A DNA stretch of 64,000 bases from Nannocystis bainbridge. Lineage in GTDB: Bacteria; Myxococcota_A; Polyangia; Nannocystales; Nannocystaceae. Below, in pieces: positions 14,611-22,977 of the stretch. The stretch covers positions 1,302,001 to 1,366,000 of the forward strand of contig NZ_JAQNDL010000003.1 in the NCBI RefSeq assembly GCF_028368995.1, in the 5' to 3' direction. The notes beneath the pieces were generated by a model. The model was not told the DNA's origin. It ran no database searches and was given only the letters and a program-made list of their open reading frames with translations. The position numbers were made by a program, and so were the translations under genes. Each line of letters opens with the position of its first letter. Positions within the stretch are counted from its first letter, which is position 1.

Positions 14611-15684
14611 ATGAGCCGCACCGCCGACGACGACACCCGCACCGCCGAGCGCCGCTTCGCCGCGCTGACGCAGGCGTCCGGCCAGGCCGTATGGCGGGTC
14701 GCGGCCGACGGCGCCCGACCGCTCGAGGACTCGCCGGGCTGGCGCGCGCTGACCGGCGTGAGCCGCGAGCAATGGCTCGAGCGCGGCGTGCTCGCCGGTG
14801 TGCCGGCCGGCGACCGCGACCGCGTCGAGGCGGCCGTGCGCGCCGCCTTCGCGGCCGGCGTCGCGTGGGACCTCGAGGTCCGCCTGCAGCGCCCCGACGG
14901 CCACCTCGGGTGGGCGCTGCTGCGCGCCGCGCCGGTGGAAGGCCCGCGCGGCGAGCGGGTCGAATGGGTCGGCACCGTCGCCGACATCCAGCGCCGCAAG
15001 GACGTCGACTCGTTCCGCGACATGATGACGGGGATCCTCGGGCACGACCTGCGCAACCCGCTGAACGCGATGATGGTCTCGGCCCAGCTGGCCCACCTGC
15101 GCGCGCGCGAGGAGCCGGTCCGCACCCCGCTCGAGCGCGTGCTCGCCAGCGGCGAGCGCATGGGCCGGCTCATCGATCAGCTGCTCGACCTGACGCTGAC
15201 GCGCCTGGGCGGCGGGCTCGTCGTCAACCCGGTCGCGGCCGACCTGCGAGAGATCGTCGAGCAGGCGCTCGAGGACCTGCCGGCCGCGAAGCCGCGGATC
15301 CGCTTCGACGCCGTCGGCGACCTGCGCGGCACCTGGGACTTCGACCGCCTGCAGCAGGTCGTCACCATCCTGCTCGGCAACGCCGTCGATCACGGCGCCC
15401 CCGGCACGCCGATCTCCGTCCGCGCTGTCGGCGAGGCCGAAGCCGCCGTCGAGCTGATGATCCACAACCACGGCCCCGCCGTGCCCGAGAGCGTGCGCGA
15501 GGCGGTGTTCGAGCCGTTCCGCCGCACCGACCCGGCCCGCCGCCACGGCGCCCGCGCGCTCGGCCTCGGCCTGTTCGTGAGCCGCCAGCTGGTGCTCGCC
15601 CACGGCGGCACGATCGCGTTCGAGTCGAGCGACGCCGGCGGCAACCTGATGCACGTGCACCTGCCCCGCCGGCCCCCGGCGTGA
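14611..15684 (+). CDS. PAS-domain sensor histidine kinase
   Basis: 357 residues. A PAS-like domain (about 14-130) ends in WVGTVADIQRRKD. HisKA has His145 in GILGHDLRNPLN. HATPase shows NAVDHG (N box), HNHGPAVPE in place of the usual DxGxG, and GLGLFVSRQLV. The G1 box replacement resembles that of other functional PAS kinases in which NxGxxI replaces DxGxG, so activity is likely. Soluble, no TM. It follows the HTH-receiver gene by 44 bp and may phosphorylate it. GGAAGAGA precedes the ATG. Confidence 0.9.
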   Translation: MSRTADDDTRTAERRFAALTQASGQAVWRVAADGARPLEDSPGWRALTGVSREQWLERGVLAGVPAGDRDRVEAAVRAAFAAGVAWDLEVRLQRPDGHLGWALLRAAPVEGPRGERVEWVGTVADIQRRKDVDSFRDMMTGILGHDLRNPLNAMMVSAQLAHLRAREEPVRTPLERVLASGERMGRLIDQLLDLTLTRLGGGLVVNPVAADLREIVEQALEDLPAAKPRIRFDAVGDLRGTWDFDRLQQVVTILLGNAVDHGAPGTPISVRAVGEAEAAVELMIHNHGPAVPESVREAVFEPFRRTDPARRHGARALGLGLFVSRQLVLAHGGTIAFESSDAGGNLMHVHLPRRPPA

Positions 15685-16924
15685 CGAAGCGTGACGGGTG
15701 ACGTGACCCGCGGCGCCGCGTGACGGCGTCGCTACGCGGCTGACGCTGGCGCATGATGTGTCGGGGCGGCGCTGTATAACGGCGCCCCATGGAGCATCGC
15801 CATACTGCTTGAAGCGCAGCATGGCGTGTCGAGGCAAGCTGCGTGAGTGCGTCGCATGAAGTGTTGCGGCGACGCTGCGTAGCGGCAGCGCATGCTGTGT
15901 CGCGGCGACGCAGTGTTGCGGCAGCGCATGCTGTGTCGCGGCGACGCTGTGTTGCGGCAGCGCAGTCGCGGCGACGCTGCATGAAGGCGGCGCATGAACT
16001 TTCGGCGACGCTTCGTGAATGCGTCGCATGACGTGTCGCAATGCTGCGCGACGGCGTCGCATGAAGTATCGGCGGCGCTGCGTGAATGCGCCGCATGACG
16101 TGTCGCAGCGATCTGCGAGACGGCGTCGCATGAAGTATTGCGGCGGCCCTGTGTGGCGGCATCGCAGGCGTGTAGCGACGTGCTGCATGATGGCGTCGCA
16201 TGACGTCTCGCAGCGATCTGCGAGACGGCGTCGCATGAAGTATTGCGGGCGGCCCTGCGTGGCGGCATCGCAGGGCGTGTAGCGACGTGCTGCATGACGG
16301 CCTCGCATGAAGTATCGCGGCGGCCCCGCGTGACCGCGTCCCATGAGGTGCCGCGGCGACGCTGCGTGACGGCGTCCCATGACGTCTCGCGGTGACGCTG
16401 CGTGAACCCGCGACGCCTTTGCGCGCCGCGGCGCGACGCTTCGACCGCGGCGAGGCAACCCGCCTCGCGGAACTCTCCCTCGCGCGCCCATCGACCCCGC
16501 TCATCCCCCGGACCGCCCGCCCATCGGCGAGCACGGGCACTCGCGCGCCCCCGGGCGAGCGGACGGGTGGTCGCCGCCACTGTCCGGCGCCTCGCTGCGA
16601 TTTTGTGGCTGGCGGGGCGCTCCCACTCGCCAATGGGAGCACCGCGGGCCTGCAGCCGGCTTTCCTGCGGCCTGAGCGGCAGTTCTCGGCCATTCGTCTC
16701 GCAAAACAATGATTTCCCCGATAACAAAATCAGTTTTAGCCCGTCCTCTCGCCGCCATGAAACTGGGTCTCAGTCGGTCACAGTCGGTAAAAGTCGAAGA
16801 AAAACAGCGCATACTTCGCAGTTAACGTCGTTATTGATGCGATCTTGATGCGTTTGGCCGCTCTCCTGACGTCCTCTTGATCCGATCATTGCGAATCTAT
16901 TGGAGGTCAGACGAGGGGTCCACA
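15685..16924. other. 1.2 kb gene-free region: degenerate repeats, then sigma-factor leader
   Basis: No supported gene. From 15685 to about 15780, GTGACG words recur. From about 15840 to 16410 the sequence is made of short degenerate repeats (separate entry). From 16700 to 16900 it becomes clearly more A+T-rich than the rest of the window (e.g. around 16708-16735 and 16798-16850), as expected of a promoter and leader for the sigma factor that follows. Several open frames on both strands are low-complexity Arg/Ala/Thr/Met strings and were not called. Confidence 0.6.
15840..16410. repeat. degenerate 35-40 bp repeats with a 105-bp higher-order copy
   Basis: Units contain GCGTCGCATGA, then GT(G/A)T(T/C)GCGGCG, then CTGCGTGA, and recur every 35-40 bp. 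In addition a 105-bp block starting CATGACGTGTCGCAGCGATC at 16094 is repeated almost exactly from 16199. Translated frames are short and inconsistent. The structure suggests replication slippage or a repeat family; no terminal repeats or transposase gene were seen. Confidence 0.8.
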
Positions 16925-18169
16925 ATGCTCAATCGAATCACCGCTTCCGGGAATGCTTGCACTGTCACTTCGGCGCCGATGGGTGGTGCGACGACCGCGC
17001 GTTACTTCCGCGAGCTCGCGGACGTGACGGTGATGGGCAAGGACGAGGAGCTGGTCGCGGCGACGCGCCTCATCGAGCTGCGCAAGACCATGTGGGCCGC
17101 CTTCCTCGCCTACCCGCCGTTCGTCTCGGCGATCTGCGCCCTGGTGGCCGAGCGCCTGTCGGCCGAGTCGGTCCCGCCGGCCGTGCTCGAGGCGGTCGAG
17201 AAGACCTCGCGCGCCCTCCGCGACCGCGTCCTCAAGAGCCACGAGGAGGCCTTCACCGCCGCGCGCAACGCCCTCATCGAGCGCCTCGTGTTCGCCGACG
17301 TCGACAGCGTGGTGGCTGACTCGATCCTCGCCGACCTCACCGGGCTCGAGAGCGACCGCGGCGTCGCCACCAACATGAAGGTCAAGCCCCCGTACCGCGA
17401 CAGCGCCCCGTTCGTCCGCTACGTCGCGGCCGCCCGCCGGGCCCACAGCGCGGTGATGCTGGCCAAGAACGCGTTCGTGCGCTCCAACCTCCGCCTCGTG
17501 GTCGCCATCGCCCGCCGCTTCGCCCGCAGCTCGATCCCGCTGCAGGACCTGATCCAGGACGGCAACATGGGCCTGATGAAGGCCGTCGACCGCTTCGACC
17601 CGACCCGCGGCTGCCGCTTCGCCACCTACGCCGCCTGGTGGATCCGCTACGCCATCACCCGCGCCATCGTCGACACCGACCGCAGCGTCCGCCTGCCCCT
17701 GCACATGATCGACGCGTGCAAGAAGGTCAGCCGCGCCCGCCGCGAGTACGAGGTGATGTACGGCCGCTGCCCGACCGACGAGGAGCTGTCCTCGGCCACC
17801 GGCATCAGCATGGAGCGCATCCAGCGGATGAGCTGGTCGCTGATCGACCAGCCGCTGAGCCTCTCGCTGCCGGCCACCCGCGACGGCGAGGGCAGCCTGG
17901 CCGACACCCTGGTCGACGCGACCCTGGTCGCCCCGTCCGAGCTGATGGACTCGGCCGTCCTCCAGGACGCCCTGCTCGAGGTGTTCGAGAAGCTGTCGCC
18001 GATGGAGGCCGACATCCTGCGCAAGCGCGTCGGCATGGACGGCGAGCCCGAGCTCACCCTCAAGGAGATCGGCGCCAACTACTCGCTGTCGCGCGAGCGC
18101 ATCCGTCAGCTGCAGGAGCAGGCCCTGCGCAAGCTCCGCTCGGAGTTCGAGCGCCGCCAGCTGATGTAA
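16925..18169 (+). CDS. sigma-70 family RNA polymerase sigma factor (RpoD-like, group 2 type)
   Basis: 414 residues. A TTG at 16877 is in frame, but GAGGGG six bases before ATG 16925 makes the latter the better start. The N-terminal ~155 residues are helical and unlike RpoD region 1.1. Region 2 is clear (SNLRLVVAIARRFARS, LIQDGNMGLMKAVDRFDP, FATYAAWWIRYAI, then RLPLH), as are region 3 and region 4 with the -35-binding helix LSRERIRQLQEQAL. It resembles the alternative group 2/3 factors of myxobacteria. There is no adjacent anti-sigma gene. A strong intrinsic terminator follows, so it is probably transcribed alone. Which regulon it serves cannot be read from the sequence. Confidence 0.92.
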   Translation: MLNRITASGNACTVTSAPMGGATTARYFRELADVTVMGKDEELVAATRLIELRKTMWAAFLAYPPFVSAICALVAERLSAESVPPAVLEAVEKTSRALRDRVLKSHEEAFTAARNALIERLVFADVDSVVADSILADLTGLESDRGVATNMKVKPPYRDSAPFVRYVAAARRAHSAVMLAKNAFVRSNLRLVVAIARRFARSSIPLQDLIQDGNMGLMKAVDRFDPTRGCRFATYAAWWIRYAITRAIVDTDRSVRLPLHMIDACKKVSRARREYEVMYGRCPTDEELSSATGISMERIQRMSWSLIDQPLSLSLPATRDGEGSLADTLVDATLVAPSELMDSAVLQDALLEVFEKLSPMEADILRKRVGMDGEPELTLKEIGANYSLSRERIRQLQEQALRKLRSEFERRQLM

Positions 18170-18218
18170 TCACAATAGCGACTCCCTGCTGAACCCGTCT
18201 GATACGACCCCCGACCCC

Positions 18219-18263
18219 GAGCCGATCGCCCCAACCCCTGGGCGATCGGCTCGCGTCATTTTT
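18219..18263 (+). terminator. intrinsic terminator after the sigma factor
   Basis: A perfect 13-bp stem, GAGCCGATCGCCC (18219-18231) with GGGCGATCGGCTC (18240-18252), 8-base loop, followed by GCGTCATTTTT. It lies 50 bp after the stop codon. Confidence 0.85.
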
Positions 18264-18535
18264 GGGTCACCGTCGACCGTCGGCCGCTGCGCTCGCGCTC
18301 GCTTCGCCGGGGCGCCGACGGGTGACCGGCGCACCGCCCGTCCGCAGCCAGCGGGCCGCCGGCAGGGGCGGCCCTTGAGCCCGCTATTCCGACTTTCGGC
18401 GCCCCCGCCGACCCTGGTGGACCGACGTGACATAGCCGAGCCCGGTGAGCGGACTTTCGAGGTTGCCGCTCGCACGCCGCCAGCCCTAAACTGGCGGGGC
18501 CGGGCTGCGCTCGGCACGCCCGAGTCGGCAAGCAC

Positions 18536-20260
18536 ATGACCGCAATCACTGCCAGCGAACGCGCGAGCATCCCCAAGGCCCCCACGGGGATCAACGGCCT
18601 CGACGACATCACCGGAGGCGGCCTCCCGCGCGGGCGGCCGACGCTCGTATGCGGCAGCGCCGGTTGCGGCAAGACCTTGATGGCGATGGAGTTCCTGGTC
18701 CGCGGCGCCATCGAGTTCGACGAGCCCGGGGTGTTCTTCGCCTTCGAGGAGACGGCCGACGACCTGACCGCCAACGTCCGCTCGCTCGGCTTCGACCTCG
18801 ACGACCTGGCCGCGCGCGACAAGCTGATCGTCGAGCACATCCATATCGAGCGCAGCGAGATCGAGGAGGCCGGCGAGTTCGACCTCGAGGGCCTGTTCAT
18901 CCGCCTGGGCCTGGCGATCGACACCGTCGGGGCCAAGCGCGTGGTGCTCGACACGCTCGAGACCCTGTTCGGCGGCTTCGACAACGAGGGCATCCTGCGC
19001 GCGGAGCTGCGGCGGCTGTTCCGCTGGCTCAAGGACCGCGGCGTCACCGCCGTCATCACCGCCGAGCGCGGCGACGGCACCCTCACCCGCCAGGGCCTCG
19101 AGGAGTACGTGTCCGACTGCGTGATCCAGCTCGACCACCGCATGCACGACCAAGTGTCGACGCGGCGGCTGCGGATCGTCAAGTACCGCGGCACCCACCA
19201 CGGCACCAACGAGTACCCGTTCCTCATCGACAGCGACGGCTTCTCGGTGCTGCCGCTGAGCTCGCTCAAGCTCGACCACGAGGCCTCGACCGAGCGCGTG
19301 TCGACCGGCATCGAGCGCCTCGACGCCATGCTCGCCGGCGGCGTGTACCGCGGCACCAGCGTGCTGCTGTCCGGCACCGCCGGCACCGGCAAGTCGAGCA
19401 TCGCCGCCCACATGGCCGCCGCCTGCTGCGCCCGCGGCGAGCGCTGCCTCTACTACTCGTTCGAGGAGTCGCCGTCGCAGGTGCTCCGCAACATGCGGAC
19501 GATCGGCCTCGATCTGGCCCCGTGGCTCGACAACGGCATGCTCCACTTCGTCTCGACCCGCCCGACCTTCCACGGGCTCGAGATGCACCTGGCGACCATG
19601 TTCAAGCATGTCCGCGAGTTCGACCCGCAGTTGGTCGTCATCGACCCGATCAGCAATTTCATCTCGGTCGGCACCGCCGGCGAGGCCCAGTCGATGCTGC
19701 TGCGGCTGGTCGACTACCTCAAGAGCCGGCAGACCACGGCCGTGTTCGTCAGCCTGATCAGCGGCGGCAAGGGCCTGCTCGAGGCGACCGAGCAGAACAT
19801 CTCGTCGTTGATCGACACCTGGATCTTGCTGCGGGACGTCGAGCTCGGCGGCGAGCGCAACCGCGGCCTCCACGTCCTCAAGTCGCGCGGCACCCCGCAC
19901 TCCAACCAGGTCCGCGAGTTCGTGCTCACCGCGCACGGCGTCGAGCTGCGCGACGTCTACGTCGGCCCCGAGGGCGTGCTGACCGGCTCGATGCGGCTGG
20001 TGCAGGAGGCCAAGGAGCGCGAGGCCTCCGAGCTGCGCCGGCAGGCTATCGCCCGCAAGCGGCGAGAGATCGAGCGCAAGCGACAAGCACTGACGGCCCA
20101 GATCGCGGCCCTGCGGGCCGAGTCGGAGAGCGAGGAGCTCGAGCTCGAGCTGCTGCTCTCGGCCGAAGAGGCGGTCGATCGGCGGCTCGCCGACGACCGC
20201 GTCGGCATGGCGTCCAGTCGCCGCGCTGACGGCAACAAGCAACAGGAGGAATCGCCATGA
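18536..20260 (+). CDS. kaiC: KaiC-like ATPase/autokinase with coiled-coil tail
   Basis: 574 residues, two tandem RecA-like domains as in circadian KaiC. CI: Walker A GSAGCGKT (40-47), catalytic Glu pair in FAFEETADDL. CII: Walker A GTAGTGKS (280-287), Glu pair in YSFEESPSQV. The position of the cyanobacterial Ser431-Thr432 phosphosites is NISSL here, with Ser423-Ser424, so autophosphorylation is plausible. The C-terminal ~100 residues are a charged Arg/Glu/Ala coiled coil absent from cyanobacterial KaiC. The stop overlaps the kaiB start (ATGA), so translation is coupled. There is no kaiA, and the output is likely through the hybrid kinase downstream. Non-cyanobacterial KaiB-KaiC systems are linked to timing or stress tolerance in other groups; the role here is inferred. 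Confidence 0.93.
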   Translation: MTAITASERASIPKAPTGINGLDDITGGGLPRGRPTLVCGSAGCGKTLMAMEFLVRGAIEFDEPGVFFAFEETADDLTANVRSLGFDLDDLAARDKLIVEHIHIERSEIEEAGEFDLEGLFIRLGLAIDTVGAKRVVLDTLETLFGGFDNEGILRAELRRLFRWLKDRGVTAVITAERGDGTLTRQGLEEYVSDCVIQLDHRMHDQVSTRRLRIVKYRGTHHGTNEYPFLIDSDGFSVLPLSSLKLDHEASTERVSTGIERLDAMLAGGVYRGTSVLLSGTAGTGKSSIAAHMAAACCARGERCLYYSFEESPSQVLRNMRTIGLDLAPWLDNGMLHFVSTRPTFHGLEMHLATMFKHVREFDPQLVVIDPISNFISVGTAGEAQSMLLRLVDYLKSRQTTAVFVSLISGGKGLLEATEQNISSLIDTWILLRDVELGGERNRGLHVLKSRGTPHSNQVREFVLTAHGVELRDVYVGPEGVLTGSMRLVQEAKEREASELRRQAIARKRREIERKRQALTAQIAALRAESESEELELELLLSAEEAVDRRLADDRVGMASSRRADGNKQQEESP

Positions 20261-20580
20261 ACAGCGAGCACGAACTTCAGGCGGGATCCGACGAGCCCGA
20301 CGTCTGGGAGCTGCGGCTGTACGTCGCCGGTCAGACCCCGAAGTCGATGCAGGCGCTGCATAACCTGCAGAAGATCTGCGAGGAGCACCTGCCCGGGCGC
20401 TACCGCATCGAGGTCATCGACCTCCACAAGCACCCGAAGCTGGCCAAGCAGGACGAGATCGTCGCCATCCCGACGCTCGTCCGCAAGCTGCCCGACCCGA
20501 TCCGCCGCGTCATCGGCGACCTCTCGAACCTCGAGAAGGCGCTGATCGGCCTGCAGCTGGTGCCCGCGACGAACCCATGA
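20257..20580 (+). CDS. kaiB: KaiB-like protein
   Basis: 107 residues, thioredoxin-like/KaiB fold: WELRLYVAGQTPKSMQALHNL is the first beta-alpha unit, followed by YRIEVIDLHKHPKLA, the cis-Pro region IVAIPTLVRKLPDPIRRVIGD, and a final helix. The length matches KaiB with a short N-terminal extension. It overlaps kaiC by four bases. KaiB binds KaiC after a fold switch in cyanobacteria and competes with the kinase SasA; the kinase gene next door is consistent with a similar link. Confidence 0.93.
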   Translation: MNSEHELQAGSDEPDVWELRLYVAGQTPKSMQALHNLQKICEEHLPGRYRIEVIDLHKHPKLAKQDEIVAIPTLVRKLPDPIRRVIGDLSNLEKALIGLQLVPATNP

Positions 20581-20710
20581 CCGCCCGCGCGACCGCCGTC
20601 TCTACCTGTCCTTTCGGCCAGGCCCAGCGTGACCGCCGTGCGCCCTCCGGGGCCCGTGCGGTCACCTGTCTCTTCGGCCATACGCGGGCCCACCCGGCGG
20701 AGGTGACGTC
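20581..20710. repeat. imperfect hairpins between kaiB and the kinase
   Basis: The 130-bp gap holds CTGTCCTTTCGGCCAGG, an imperfect long inverted repeat (GTGACCGC.. with ..GCGGTCAC, about 20629-20662) and CTGTCTCTTCGGCC. These are relatives of the window-wide element. If the three genes form one operon, they could lower expression of the kinase relative to kaiBC. Confidence 0.45.
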
Positions 20711-22735
20711 GTGAGCGACGCCCTCGCCGCTGCCCAGCGGGAGCTCGAGGAGCTGCGCCTCCGCCTCGCCGAGGCCCAGGAGACCATCCGCGCGATCCAG
20801 GGCGGCGAGGTCGACGCCCTCGTCGTCAGCGACGAAGAGTCGCCGCGGGTGCTCACGCTCGACGCCGCCGACAAGCCGTACCGCCTGCTCGTCGAGCAGA
20901 TGCACCACGGCGCCGCCGCGCTGACGATCGAGGGCGTCGTGCTGGCCTGCAACCCGGCGTTCACGCGGCTGCTGCGGAGCGAGCCGGCCGCGGTGCTGGA
21001 CCTGCCGCTGCAGCAGCACATCGACCCGCCGGGCCTGCCGGTGTTCGAGGCGCTGCTGCGCGACGGCCTGGCCGCGAGCGCCGAGAGCGAGGTCATGCTG
21101 CGCCGCGGCGACGGCGAGCGCATGCCGATCGTCCTCGGCGTGCGGGCGCTGCACGAGGGCGTCGCCGGCGTGTGCCTGCTGGTCGTCGACCTCAGCGAGC
21201 CGAAGCGACGCGAGCGGCTGATCGCCGACGAGGCGACCGCGCGGGCGATCCTCGAGCAGGTCGCCGACGCCGTGGTCGTGTGTGACAACGAGGGCACCGT
21301 CCTGCGCGCCAGCCGGGCCGCGCACGACCTGTGCGGCACCAACCCGCTGTTCCAGCGGTTCGACCGCGTGTTCTCGCTGACCCGCCACGACGAGCCCGGC
21401 GCGCTCGTCGACCTGACCGCCGCGTGGCGCGGCGAGCCGCTGCGCGGCCTCGAGGTCCGCTGGGACCGCCCCGGGGGCAAGCGCGCCGAGCTGATGCTGG
21501 GCGCCGGCCCGCTGGTCGTCGCCGGCGGCGAGCGGCTCGGCGTCGTCATCACCCTGACCGACATCACCTCGTTGCGCGAGGCCGAGGACGAGCTGCGCCG
21601 CCGCGCCAGCGAGCTCCAGGCCTCAGACCGCCGCAAGGACGAGTTCCTGGCGATGCTGGCCCACGAGCTGCGCAACCCGCTGTCGCCGATCCAGTCGTCG
21701 CTCGAGATCATGAGCCTGCAGGCGCTCGACGACCCGCTGACCAACCAGTGTCGCGAGGTCATCGAGCGCCAGGTCCAGCAGCTGACGCGGCTGGTCGACG
21801 ACCTGCTCGAGGTGTCGCGCATCAACACCGGCAAGATCCAGCTGCAGATCGAGCGCATCGACCTCGGCGCGACGGTGCAGCGCGGCATCGAGACCAGCCG
21901 CCCGGCCGTCGACGCCAAGCAGCACCGGCTGCAGTTCGTCGGCCCGCCCGAGCCGGTGTGGGTCCGCGCCGACGCCACGCGGATCGCCCAGGTGATCGGC
22001 AACCTCGTCAACAACGCCGCCAAGTACACCGAGAACGGCGGCGAGATCGCCGTGCGCCTCGAGAGCGAGCGCGGCCACGCCGTCGTCCGCGTGCGCGACA
22101 GCGGGATCGGCATCCCGCAGGAGATGCTGGGCGAGGTGTTCGACCTCTTCACGCAGGTCCACCGCTCGCTCGACCGCTCGCAGGGCGGCCTCGGCATCGG
22201 CCTGGCGCTGGTCAAGCGGCTCGTCACCATCCACGGCGGGCAGGTCGAGGCCCACAGCGACGGCGCCGGGCTCGGCAGCGAGTTCGTGATCCGCCTGCCG
22301 CAGGGGGAGAGCGAGCGCGCCGCGCCCGAGCCGCCGCGCGCCGACAAGGCCGGCTCCTCCGGGCCGAGCCTGCGCGTGCTCGTCATCGACGACAACCGCG
22401 ACGCCGCCGAGCTGCTGGCGGCCCTGCTCGGCATGCTCGGCCACAAGGTCGAGACCGCCGGCGACGGCCCGTCCGGCATCGCCGCGGCGCTGTCGTTCTT
22501 GCCGCAGCTGGTGCTGTGCGACATCGGCCTGCCGCTGCTCGACGGCTACGGCGTGGTCGCCGACCTGCGCCACCGCCCCGAGTTCGCCGCCACCCGCTTC
22601 ATCGCCCTCACCGGCTACGGCCGCGCGGAGGACCGCCAGCGCTCGCAGGCCAGCGGCTTCCACGCCCACCTGATCAAGCCGGTCGGCCTCGCCAAGCTCA
22701 AGTCGCTGCTGCGCCCGCCGCAGGACGAGACCTGA
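20711..22735 (+). CDS. PAS-PAS hybrid histidine kinase linked to kaiBC
   Basis: 674 residues from GTG 20711 with GGAGGTGA just upstream. An N-terminal coiled coil (1-35, AQRELEELRLRLAEAQ) is followed by two PAS-like domains (about 55-165 and 175-285). HisKA has His318 (MLAHELRNPLSP), HATPase has NLVNNAAKYTE and DSGIGIP, and a C-terminal receiver has Asp604 (LCDIGLPLLDG) with Lys in HLIKPVG. No TM. It is co-directional with kaiC-kaiB and likely transduces their state, as SasA does in cyanobacteria, but it lacks the KaiB-like sensor domain of SasA, so direct contact with KaiC is unproven. Confidence 0.92.
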   Translation: MSDALAAAQRELEELRLRLAEAQETIRAIQGGEVDALVVSDEESPRVLTLDAADKPYRLLVEQMHHGAAALTIEGVVLACNPAFTRLLRSEPAAVLDLPLQQHIDPPGLPVFEALLRDGLAASAESEVMLRRGDGERMPIVLGVRALHEGVAGVCLLVVDLSEPKRRERLIADEATARAILEQVADAVVVCDNEGTVLRASRAAHDLCGTNPLFQRFDRVFSLTRHDEPGALVDLTAAWRGEPLRGLEVRWDRPGGKRAELMLGAGPLVVAGGERLGVVITLTDITSLREAEDELRRRASELQASDRRKDEFLAMLAHELRNPLSPIQSSLEIMSLQALDDPLTNQCREVIERQVQQLTRLVDDLLEVSRINTGKIQLQIERIDLGATVQRGIETSRPAVDAKQHRLQFVGPPEPVWVRADATRIAQVIGNLVNNAAKYTENGGEIAVRLESERGHAVVRVRDSGIGIPQEMLGEVFDLFTQVHRSLDRSQGGLGIGLALVKRLVTIHGGQVEAHSDGAGLGSEFVIRLPQGESERAAPEPPRADKAGSSGPSLRVLVIDDNRDAAELLAALLGMLGHKVETAGDGPSGIAAALSFLPQLVLCDIGLPLLDGYGVVADLRHRPEFAATRFIALTGYGRAEDRQRSQASGFHAHLIKPVGLAKLKSLLRPPQDET

Positions 22736-22977
22736 CCCGCCGGGCAGCCTCACGTCTTTCGTGAAGGGCTGTCCGTGAGGACATGGCCGGAGAGACACCC
22801 GAGGATGTCCTCTCGATCATGTCCTCAAAGCCATGCATGACCTTCCCGGCGCCGGTACTGCCCGTCCCGAGCGACACAATCTGGCCCTCCAAACATGTCC
22901 TCGAGGACAGATTAAAATCACGCCGGCTGTCGGGTTCGCCCGGCTGGCGGGTCCAGGCACGCCCTCGACCCGCCTCG
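22736..22977. repeat. cluster of TGTCC-N4-GGACA hairpins between convergent genes
   Basis: Exact copies are at 22770-22783 (loop GTGA) and 22896-22909 (loop TCGA, flanked by CATG and G). Degenerate copies lie around 22790-22835 (GATGTCCTCTCGATCATGTCC). They lie between the ends of two convergent kinase genes and may act as bidirectional transcription barriers. Confidence 0.7.

Noticed and set aside
15840..16410. Transposable element (MITE or IS remnant)
   Set aside because: No terminal inverted repeats, target-site duplication or transposase fragment could be found by eye.
15362..16727. Minus-strand frames of 330-440 codons over the repeat-only region
   Set aside because: Made of Arg/His/Met/Ser strings from the repeat itself and antisense to the PAS kinase gene end; no domain or start signal.
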